Source: Fistulifera solaris
Lineage: Eukaryota > Bacillariophyta > Bacillariophyceae > Naviculales > Stauroneidaceae
DNA length: 64,000 nucleotides
Assembly: GCA_030295235.1 (NCBI GenBank)
Contig: AP026169.1
Coordinates: forward strand, 434,001-498,000
Direction: 5' to 3'
Part shown: positions 33,447-43,705 of the stretch, piece after piece
Layout: each line of letters begins with the position of its first letter
How positions within the stretch are numbered: the first letter of the stretch is position 1
Notes under the pieces: model-generated
The model's database searches: none
What the model was told of the DNA's origin: nothing
What the model saw: the letters and a program-made list of their open reading frames with translations, nothing else
Program-made: the position numbers and the translations under genes

Positions 33447-34766
33447 TTATTTCTTTTCAAATTGCACCGGTCCCGTACGAGGCGCCACACCGGTCACTCC
33501 ACCTTCAGCACCCGCAAACCCTTGGTCGGGCTTGAATTTCGCTGTCGCCCCCTGCACCAACTTCGCGTACTGTTCATCGGCATCTCCCGGACCGCTCCGT
33601 GTCGGTCGATAGATCGAAGAAGCCACCGCCTGTCGTTCAAACAAAGGTTTCGAGTAGGCATTGTATTCGTCTTCGGCCCCAAAGCCCGAATCCATCCCGG
33701 CCGTTTGATCGTACAATCGTGCATCGACTTCGTTGGCCTGTGACACCCCCGTCGCCACTCCCAACGCAATCTTTTCCGAAACGTCCCGTTCCGCTTCCAG
33801 TTTCTGCTTCTTCACCCGCTGTTCATTCCGCAAATCACGTTCTCGTTCTTTACGACGCTCTTGACGCAATCGTTCTCGTTGTTGTGCCGCCACCGCATCT
33901 TCATCCTCCTCCTCCTCCTCCTCCGAGCGACAACTACGATCGTCCCCGGACGAACGGTCCGGTGCCGTATCCGGAACGCCGTTTTTTCGTTCCATCCGCG
34001 CCTGCTGTGCCAATTGTCGCAATTCCTGTTCCCGTTCTTCTTTTTTGTTGCAAGGCCAATTTCTTTTGAATCGTGGCCCGCAATCGAACTTCTTGTCGAG
34101 CTTGTCGTTCGGCGACGTACAGGGATTCCGACAATGTTGCAAAATTGGGATTGACCGTGACCGTTTCCCGCGCATGCCGACCATCGGCCGCCAATCGCTT
34201 GTCGAGAGGAATTGTATATCCACGCATATTTTTCCAATTCGAAATGCAACTGGGGACATTCCAGGCCTCCCGTTCTTCTTTGGTTAATTTTGTTGTCGTG
34301 GAAGGTGCGTGCAAGACGGGCACGGGATCTTCCGCTGGTCCCCGGGGTGCTTTGATGAATTTGTGTTTGGGTGGTTGTAAGGGATCGACTTGGGCCGGGA
34401 CCATTTGAATGATTCTTTGCGAAGCTGCTGGATTGTATCCGGGGGCATCGGGTCGTGGTGTGTATTGAATGAATTGTGTTTCTTCTTTTTCGCGACCGGT
34501 TCCAAGAGTGCCTGCAACGCAGTTTGCGTCCGTGCGGCTTCGGCTTGTTCTTCTTCCGGTGTCGGTAACGCAATATCTTCGGGTTTCGGGGGTCCTCCTT
34601 TCAAATCAGAATGACGTGAATAGACAATTTGATCTTGATTGGTGCCTTTTTCACAATGGCATCGTACGATATTGCGCCGTCTGGATCGACTTGTACATTG
34701 ACAATCGCACGATGTGCGACTGCTGAATTGGTCGGATTGTTGTGATTTGTTCTTTCGTTCGATGGA

Positions 34767-34807
<41 letters not shown>

Positions 34808-35089
34808 CGATACGACATGCGGATTGCCCATATGCCGCGGATATTGCGCGACATGTATTTCCGGAAAGGCTCCACCGTCTCCAAAATCTTGAATGGATCG
34901 TGGAACAAAGAGGGGATGATGTTTGCGTTCGACTGCGGTCATTTTGGAAGCGGCTGTCGCCGCACGACAGCGTTCTTCGTAATTGGGAGGCTTTTGTTGC
35001 GGAGGAAGAGGTTTTGTCGTAGGACGCTCGGGATTGTTGAGTGTGAGTGCGGGAGTTTTCCGCGGAGGAGGTAATGATAGCGACGTCAT
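33447..35089 (-). CDS. SNW1: SNW1/SKIP/Prp45 spliceosome and transcription coregulator (three frame breaks)
   Basis: Component of the activated spliceosome. The family signature CISNWKNMRGYTIPLDKR is exact, with PRHMG near the start, QVDPDGAISYDAIV, FIQYTPRPDAPGY, PPKHKFIKAPRGP and a charged C-terminal coiled region (KKQKLEAERDVSEKIALG) and YDQTAGMDSGF. Four frames must be joined: a missing base at 34645-34651, a missing base at 34479-34481 and an extra A in the A6 at 34041-34046 (plus-strand positions) give about 547 residues. The start at 35089 (MTSLSLPPPRK) is the first ATG. A run of about 12 Gln near residue 95 is encoded by a CAA repeat (34768-34806) and is not typical of the family. Confidence 0.92.
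34768..34806 (-). repeat. (CAA)n polyglutamine tract in SNW1
   Basis: About 12-13 uninterrupted triplets, read as GTT on the plus strand, coding glutamine just after HMGNPHVVSK. Confidence 0.85.
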
Positions 35090-35527
35090 GGTAGTATTGA
35101 ATTGAGTCAAACCTTATTATCAATGGATGAAATGTATGTTGGGTAACAAACAGTTTTCGTTGCAAATAACAAGTCTTCCTTTTTCTCGGGTGTCGATCGA
35201 TACCAGGTATAGGGCAAATAAATAATCATCGTTTTTATTGCGACGACACGTGAGAGAATGGGAGATGGGAATGCCCTCAATTCGAGCGACGAACGTACGG
35301 AACGGTATTGTTGTTGTATCGCGCATAAGTTTCTATCTGCGGTACGACATTTATCGACGCGCCGAACTGCAACGCCAGCGAAAACAAACAGAAGCTTGCC
35401 GCAACCCTTTACCCTTTGCTCTCTACTGTACTTTTATTCTTGTTCCTTTCCATACTATCCATCCCAATCATCGATTGCTAGCTAGTTATTCAAGTCGTTT
35501 TCTTCTTGTTAGTATTTATTTGGAAGT
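35090..35527. other. Divergent spacer
   Basis: About 440 bp between SNW1 and the inhibitor gene; upstream regions of both. Overlapping frames have no protein character. Nothing else recognised. Confidence 0.4.
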
Positions 35528-35946
35528 ATGATTAGCGGCCGCTGGTTTCTTTCGCTCATTACTATATCGGTCGGAATCATTATTGCGTGTTCTTCGATTC
35601 GTCAACAAGGCGTTCAATACGTAAGTTGTTTCTACATTGCATATGACGAGGTGCATTCTTCTCTATCCTAACCTCTCTTGGAGTAATACAGAACGAAGCC
35701 AAGATGGTTCCCATGCCACTCGTGGGAGGAACGGAACGTACCATGAATGCGCAAGGTCCGTGGCCGGCCTGTGTCGGAATGGAAGGAGAAGCTTGTCTCG
35801 CACTCATTCAAGCCGCGGCTCCCGATGTGCAAGACCTACAGATTGTTTCAGAAGATGCTTTCATGACGATGGATTATCGGACCGATCGGGTTCGGATTAT
35901 GGTGAACGCTCAAGGATTCGTTGCGCACATTCCGAGTCGGGGTTGA
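35528..35946 (+). CDS. Potato inhibitor I (CI-2) family protease inhibitor, two exons
   Basis: Exon 1 (35528-35620) encodes 31 residues with a hydrophobic signal or anchor (FLSLITISVGIIIACSS). The intron is 35621-35691 (GTAAGT...TACAG, phase 0) and exon 2 runs 35692-35946; 115 residues. The domain matches potato inhibitor I closely: WPACVGMEGEACLALIQ for the family WPELVGKSGEEAKAII, then APDVQ and the reactive loop MTMDYRTDRVRIMVN, with arginines that hold the loop. Met at P1 and acidic P1' are as in barley CI-2, so subtilisin or chymotrypsin-like proteases are expected targets. Two Cys in the first helix could form a disulfide. The signal implies action in the secretory path or outside the cell. 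Confidence 0.9.
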
Positions 35947-35965
35947 ACAGGCCGCCGAAAGATTA

Positions 35966-35974
35966 TACGGAGTA
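35966..35974 (+). repeat. TACGGAGTA motif, copy 6
   Basis: Exact copy inside TATACGGAGTAGTAA, 20 bp after the inhibitor stop codon. Confidence 0.6.
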
Positions 35975-36041
35975 GTAATTTTATAATAGCATTGTTTCAC
36001 GATTAATTCAAACAACCTCTTTTTTCTTTCTTTCTCTTGCA

Positions 36042-37870
36042 CTACCGCGGCGCCGTAGGCAACAGGAACGTGCGGTAAATGGGATTGTCGGTTTCTTCAA
36101 TATACCGGTAACCCAATTTCTTCAAAAACGATTGCAAATTCGCATCATCGGACGATTCCGGAACTTGAATGCCGACCAACACACGACCAAAATCATCTCC
36201 GTGATTGCGGTAATGAAACAAACTCACATTCCACGCCATATCCAAACTCAACAAGAAACGTTGCAAGGCACCGGGAGATTCCGGAAATTCAAAACGAAAC
36301 AATCGTTCGTGTTCCACCGGGGAGCGGCCACCGGCCAAATGTCGAATGTGGACTTTGGCCAATTCATTGTGCGTCATATCGAGACACGAAAAACCATTTT
36401 CTTTCAAATTGTGCATCACGCCTTCAAAGTCATTTTCAATGTTCCGGACGGGTTGGAAGGAAATGAAAATGTGGGCTTCCCCGTACCTTCGTAACGGTAC
36501 GAGAATTCGGTCACGTTTCGGGGCCAAATGAGACTGTAGAGCATGCGGAATGTACCCGGTTGTTCCGGAATCGTCACGGCCAAGGTCCGTTCGGAGCCAT
36601 CGGCACGTTCCGACACGAATCGCAATCGATCAAAGTCCATATTCGCCCCCGATGTAATGGCCACTAACGATTGACCCGTTATTTCGTTTTCTTCAATGTA
36701 CTTGCGCATCCCCGCCACGGCCAAGGCCCCAGCCGGCTCCAACACCACGCGGGCGTCATTGTACGTCAATTTGATGGCGTTACAAATCTGATCGGTATCC
36801 ACAGTAATCATTTCGTCCACTAATTTCTGACATACTCGAAAGGTTTCGTCACCGACCGTTTTGACCGCGGCACCATCGGCAAAGAGTCCGACCGACGGGA
36901 GTGTGACCACCCGCCCGGCCTCCAGCGATTCCGTCATGCCCGCGGCATCGGCAGCTTCGACACCAATCACCTTGACCGTCGGTCGGACTCGCTTAACGTA
37001 GGCAGCAATCCCCGCCAACATACCCCCACCACCACAACACACAAAGATGGCATCCAACGGCCGACCGACACTTTCTTTCAAAATTTCCATGCCGATCGTT
37101 CCCTGTCCCGCAATCACGTACGGATCATTGAAGGGATGCACAAAGACCATATTTTCTTCCATTTGCAATCGTTTCGCTTCCGCCGCGGCTTCATCGTAAT
37201 TGTTGCCAAAGAGTCGAACTTCCACCGTCGGTCCCCCGTGCACCCGTACCGAATTGACCTTGATCGATGGTGTCGCGAGGGGCATGACAATGACGGCCCG
37301 GCATTGCAACATCCGCGCCGACAAGGCGACCCCTTGGGCATGATTGCCAGCCGAACAGGCGACAACTCCGCGGGACAATTCTTCTGGCGTCAAATGGGCC
37401 ATTTTGTTGTACGCGCCACGGATTTTTGAACGAAAAGACCGGTTGGGTGTCTTCGCGTTTCAAGTAAATGTTGTTTTTGAGTTGCTTATCACGGAGAGAG
37501 TCAATTGTGAGTCAGGTACGTAAGTACGGATACACTATCATGAGAAAAGACAGTCGCCTCTTCAACGTACCGCACTTAAATTTTTCGCGTGTTGTAAATC
37601 AGTTTCGATCGCCGCATCGTAAACACGAGCATTAAGGATGCGACTCAAATATCCCACGACATGTTCCTTGGCATCCAAGAGAACGGGAACACCGTGAGTC
37701 GTAAATTCGACTGTTTCAGTGGTTTTGTCGTTATTGTGGTAATGATCCGATACCGCCGAAGTGGATTTGCCATTGTTCTGTAGGGTAACTAAGGGAGTCG
37801 GTGGCCTTTTCTGTGCAAATCGTGAAAGCAAGCGACATGATTGTGCGATCAATGAGCCTCTTGGCATCAT
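36042..37870 (-). CDS. Biosynthetic threonine deaminase (intron, two frame breaks)
   Basis: PLP enzyme making 2-oxobutyrate from threonine for isoleucine. Exon 1 (37571-37870) encodes MMPRGSLIAQSCRLLSRF and VYDAAIETDLQHAKNLSA. The intron is 37485-37570 (GTACGT...GATAAG, phase 0). Exon 2 resumes QLKNNIYLKREDTQPVFSFK, whose last Lys is the PLP lysine. An extra A at 37423-37427 and a missing base near 36486 are corrected to reach IRGAYNKMAHL, CSAGNHAQGVAL, CGGGGMLAGIAAY and the C-terminal regulatory half (NVTEFSYRYEG, ERLFRFEFPESPGAL) with two ACT-like repeats, so isoleucine feedback is expected. About 580 residues. The basic, non-secretory leader looks mitochondrial rather than plastid-type. 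Confidence 0.93.
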
Positions 37871-38567
37871 GATTGCTAGCTGATTGTGGTGAAGAGAGCG
37901 ATTGTTGTCGTAAATGTTGATTCAGATCGACGAGACAAGGAAGGAAAGATTGAAGCAACTTTTCGGTTTGGATCGAATGGTTGGCGTGTTTTTGTTTTCT
38001 TTTGCGTCGAGTGTTTTTTGTCTGTCTGAGGTCTGCGCGTCTCGTCTTTCTGTTATTGTTTCTGTTGTGCTTTAGGAGAAAGAGTAGAGTGTAGCCCTCG
38101 CTGTCTGACGTATGTCACAAAAAGTGTCAATCATAATGCATTAAGGACAAGGGGAATTCTTCACCGCCACGACTGCTTCGACTGTGCCTTACCCTCGGCT
38201 CGGATTGCTAGCCTGGTAAGCTACAATAGTTTTTATCAAATTTTTAATTATCGTGAGCAGCATTTTCAATGCACTCCTCTATTCTTCTTATCGAAAACTG
38301 TCGCTGATCGGTCGGTGTCGTCTGTACAAAGTATTCACTCTAGCCACAACTGTAGGCTACCCTTCGCCACGACTGCGTTTCAGTCATGAATCGATATGTA
38401 TGGAGGCAGGCCTTTTCGTTTCTAACTTGGTGTTTTTAAAACCCAACGTCCGTACAACCGACCGCATCGAAATGGTAACCCCTAGATTGTAGCATATTAC
38501 TTTAGAAATTGAATCTGATGCTTATTTTGCACTGTATATTCAATTCTACCACTTTTACAGTCTATGT
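37871..38567. other. Spacer between threonine deaminase and pantothenate synthetase
   Basis: About 700 bp. Contains one GACTG-N5-CAGTC palindrome (38368-38388). An upstream exon of the deaminase cannot be excluded, but no supported frame is seen. Confidence 0.4.
38368..38388. repeat. GACTG-N5-CAGTC palindrome, copy 3
   Basis: CACGACTG, spacer CGTTT, CAGTCATG; arms differ by one base from perfect. Confidence 0.5.
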
Positions 38568-39654
<1,087 letters not shown>

Positions 39655-40111
39655 GATATATGTTGTATGAGCTAGTAGAGGAAGGCTTATCAGAGAAATG
39701 GAAGTGTTTGTTCACTTGCAAATAATCATTTTTCTTCTAATCGACAGCAGGGTCAAAAGGCGTCCAAAAAGGTTATACGGAGTATGCATAAGAAAAAAAG
39801 CGCCGATTTTGACGTCACTCATGTCGTGACTTTAGACCTGGTTCAATCGTGAAAGCTCATGACCTTTTATTCTTTTCTGGATCCAGATCTTTGAAGCTGG
39901 TCTCTTCAGATTCCATCTATCACACATAATAACATACTCAAATACTCTGGATGGAGTTCTTCAACAAAACTCCAAACAACTCTGTTCGCGTCGCTGCTGT
40001 CAGCAAAAGCTCGCAACGACCGCAGCACAGCAGCTGTTCGTTGTGCGATCACCCCCTTCCCTTTCATGGCAATCATTTTGGAACTAATCTACATAATAAG
40101 TGCAATTGATC
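39655..40111. other. Divergent spacer
   Basis: About 460 bp between pantothenate synthetase and the PNUTS-like gene, holding one TACGGAGTA copy. No gene seen. Confidence 0.4.
39776..39784 (+). repeat. TACGGAGTA motif, copy 7
   Basis: Exact copy inside TTATACGGAGTATGC, 122 bp upstream of the pantothenate synthetase start. Confidence 0.6.
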
Positions 40112-43100
40112 ATGGCTTCGTTACTAGAACGTGCTCGTAAGAGCGGCATATGTCCTCCTTCTCTTTTATCGGAGGCTTCGAACGAAGATGGATTTGAAGA
40201 GGCCGCGCTGCGAACGTTGGACGCTGCCGGTAAGTCCCTCTTCCGCCGCACCTGCAATTATGTAGTAGGCGTTCTCTCATAATAGTTGTTTCACAGAATT
40301 TCGATTGACTTCCAACATGACAGCGGCGGATAACTTCTCCTCTCTTTTACAGGTGAGTTAAGGATGGAATGGTTCATGCGGCGGGAGACTGTACGCGGGG
40401 GTTTCAAAAGTCACTGAAGAAGACGCGGGGACCAGAGCTATTTGCCGCAGCGATGATATGCGAGGCTGCGAAGAGGCGGCAAGCAGTTCTGTGGGGCTGT
40501 GATCCGCATATTCAGCTAAGGGGCTGAAGCAGTTGGAATCATCTGCTTCTTGACGTCGGGGACTCTCTCATGAGACCGATAGACGCTCCTGTGTTTTGAT
40601 CTATTCATTTGGCTAAACAAACTACGATAACTTGTATCGAAAGGACTGGCTCTAAAAAGCGACAGAGGGCAGACATTATACACGGCTGCCGTTTTCTTTT
40701 ATCTATCTATTGATGAAGGATACCAACGACACTATATCTTCCATTTAGAGTCATTTCCTAGCTACCTTTGATAGCCTATCGGGCCCTTGTGCGCCTTCTC
40801 GAACGACCCTTAGCCGTTAATACACATCAACTACAGACTCTGAAGCATCTTAAGTACGGCAGCATATGCATACATTGGATAGGCTTTCGAGTAGCAATAG
40901 TCACAAACATTTGTGATCTTTCAATCTGCCCCGTTGCCAAACTACCGCATCGCTCTATTGTGTCACCAATCATATTGATTTGTCAGTGTTCCAACTTTCT
41001 CACTTGCTGTTCGTAATGTTTACATGGTTTTAGGCATTTAGTATGGAGAAGATTAGTCCTGATAATGATGAACTGAAAAAAATCCGAATGATCCAGCGCC
41101 GCACGATTCTCCTAGCAGTCGTTGCTGGAACCCCTGCCGATAGTCCTACCTTATCCAGAATTATTGATGAAGGATATCTTAGTGCAGTCAAGATGTGGCT
41201 TGATGATGTATTGCAACATTCTGTTGGTGAGTCTATCATTGAATATAATGTGTCGATAATCAATTGCATCACAGCTTCTCAACTTTCTCGCTTTTCTAGG
41301 TTCTGTTGACTTCTTGCTTCATCTATTAACATGCATTGTAAACTTACCTGTAACAAAGAACGCCGTAAAAGAATCTGGTATGGGTAAAGCCATAGGTACT
41401 ATAGAAAAGCACCCCATGTGCAAAGGTAGTCCCAATGAAGCTGCCATCTCTAAGCGTGTACAGGATATAAAGGAGGCGTGGAACGCGTCTGTGAAAGCGC
41501 GTAAAGCTATTGAGTCAACTAGTGAAGTTTCAATTACATCTAACAAACGTGCCAACGAGGAAATTAATGATAGTCAATTATCTTCCAAGAAGCCGAAAGT
41601 GTCGTCAACAACCAAGAAATCGTCCTCATTCTCGACTCTCCTCAAAAAGTTTCCGGTCCTCCCAAGGACGATTCAGCGGGAGACAAAGGGGATGAAGAAG
41701 ACGAGAAGAAACGTGAGTATCTTGTTGATCTCGAAATGCGGGGTTTCGTTACAGAATCTAATAATTGTTCGTTTTAGCTGTGAAGAAGTCGACGAAGCGA
41801 GTGAAGTGGTCGGATCACTTTGGGGGCGAGTTGACCGTGTCAAAGGTAGTCGAAGGAGGAGAGGTCGTTCAGTTCGACAACGATACATCCGTTTCATGGT
41901 CGGATAGGAAAATGCGCGATAGGTTGCGCGAGAAAGAGCTTTAGCAACCGCTAGGTATGTATTAGTTTCAGCTCGTTCTGCTACACGAATTGTCTCTCTC
42001 ACCTGGTGTGATATTACTATCCTCAGAAAAGCTAAGCTAATGGATGATGACGAGGACAACTTCAACTTAGATTCAAGGGTAGCATCAACTATGGTACCAA
42101 CTACAGCATGGCGCTTCCCCAATCTCCTACCTGAACGGCCGGATGTAGCACCAGCGAATCTTGTGTCTCAAGAAATAACAACTCAGAACTTGAGAATGCA
42201 GACTGTTTTAGCTGCTATGTACCCCTCGGAAAGTGACGTTCCTCCAAGACCTTCACCGCTGACTGAAGTCGAGCAAGCGCTTGACATGACATCGCAATCG
42301 TCTGCTATTGTTCAAGAGATTCCATTCTTTATTCCCGAACCGGTGGCCCCAGCACCTGAACCTGCCCCTGCGCCCGCTTACCAGCCCTTATCTGTTCCGG
42401 CCTTTGACCCTAACCAAGGGTATCAATCTTTCGTTGCTGCCCAAACCACTGGCGCCACTCCTGAATTTGTACAGGCGCTTGGACTACCTTTATTCCTTGT
42501 CGGGCAAAACGTACAAGCGTTGCAGACATTGGCCAGTTCACCAGGTTTACTTGCCAACTTCGTTGATGCAAGTGGCGCTTACGACCAAGCACGGTTGATG
42601 GGTCTTGTTCAAACCCTAAGTGTTACTAACGGGAGCCAACCTACACCGACTTTGTCATACGGTACAACAAGTGCAATGTACGGTACTCCTGCACCTGTTG
42701 CTCAGTATGGTCAACCACAGAGTTATGCTAGTCAGCCTCGTGGAGCTCCGCGCGGGAGCTCTGAAGGAAATCTTCATGTTAGTGGTTATGGTCCTAGCAC
42801 AACTGAAGCAGAGATCATAGAATTATTTTCACCTTACGTCCAGGTAGATCAAGTCGTTATGAAAGGTACATTTTCCTTTGTCAACACTAGCGACCCCTTG
42901 AACGCGCAGCGAGCTAAAGAGGCTTTAGCTGGGACATTGCTAGGAGGCATGCCAATTCGTATTAATCCAGCTCAGCGGAAAAACACAACTGCTTACGGTT
43001 CGTCTACGGTAGCTCCCGGTGGCAGTTTTAGTAGCGCTCCGAGTAACGGGGTTTATGGGCAGGGAGCAGTCGCTTCTGTACCGGCCATACACGTGAACAA

Positions 43101-43503
43101 TCCTGTATCCGATCCGGGAAGTATAGGGCAAACTAATGTCGATTTAGCGCGCGATGATAGAGGCAACCCCGCAACCAAAAACCTCTTTGTGGCGGGATAT
43201 GGCCCAAACACGCAAGAACAGGAAATCAGAGACATTTTTGGACAGTACGTCCATGTTATTGGTGTCGTCTCGAAAGGGTCATTTACATTCGTCAACACTA
43301 CAGACCGCGAGGCAGCTGTCCGTGCTCGCCAAGCTTTAAGCGGGACGATGCTAAATGGAGGGGTTCTAAGGATCAACTTTGCAAAGGAGACAGGGAGATT
43401 GGGAACTAGCTTCGATTTGACGTATGGAAAGGCAGGTGGCCCAAATGCCCAGGTACAAATGAACTCCAACGCAGGCCAATCTTATTATGGCCGAGGATAC
43501 TAG
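40112..43503 (+). CDS. PNUTS/PPP1R10-like PP1 regulatory subunit with two C-terminal RRMs, seven exons (two frame breaks)
   Basis: Exons: 40112-40229, 40297-40352, 40762-40853, 41042-41226, 41300-41712, 41778-41954 and 42027-43503. With one missing A at 41644-41648 and one at 41933-41935 the model is exactly 840 codons. The N-terminal half carries a TFIIS N-terminal (LW) domain: DFLLHLLTCIVNLPVTKNAV, SGMGKAIGTIEKH, IKEAWNASVKARK. A PP1-docking RVxF/W motif follows in TKRVKWSDHFGG. Next come a helix (RDRLREK, ARKAKLMDDDEDNF) and a WRFPNLLPERPDV block resembling the conserved centre of PNUTS. The C-terminus has two RRM-like domains, NLHVSGYGPSTTEAEI and NLFVAGYGPNTQEQEI. PNUTS targets PP1 to RNA polymerase II in termination. 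The RRMs replace the RGG and zinc-finger end of the animal protein. Confidence 0.78.
40442..40549 (+). other. Structured segment in PNUTS intron 2
   Basis: Intron 2 (40353-40761, 409 bp) is far longer than other introns here and G-rich at its start. It contains two perfect inverted repeats: TTGCCGC/GCGGCAA (40442-40448, 40476-40482) and GAAGCAG/CTGCTTC (40526-40532, 40543-40549). An intron-encoded small RNA is possible; no canonical snoRNA boxes were found. Confidence 0.3.
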
Positions 43504-43705
43504 ATTCATAGTTCTAGGGCTAATTTACATGACACCAAAGTTTAGACAGCATGTGTGCACCCAGTCGATCGGTTAGAGTGTTCCTCGATTTCACTTCTGA
43601 CGGCATACTGGGTTAAACAGCGTTATCTCTTTTCGTGTTTTGACTTCGTGTTCTTCTTCTTACTGAAGGCCTCTGTTGTTGTACGCTGCAGTCTTTCGAA
43701 AACAT
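43504..43705. other. Convergent spacer
   Basis: Short region between the convergent ends of the PNUTS-like and kinesin genes; nothing recognised. Confidence 0.4.

Noticed and set aside
40442-40740. Box C/D snoRNA in PNUTS intron 2
   Set aside because: GATGATA and TTGATGA resemble box C, but I found no box D at a suitable distance with terminal pairing; kept only as a structured segment.
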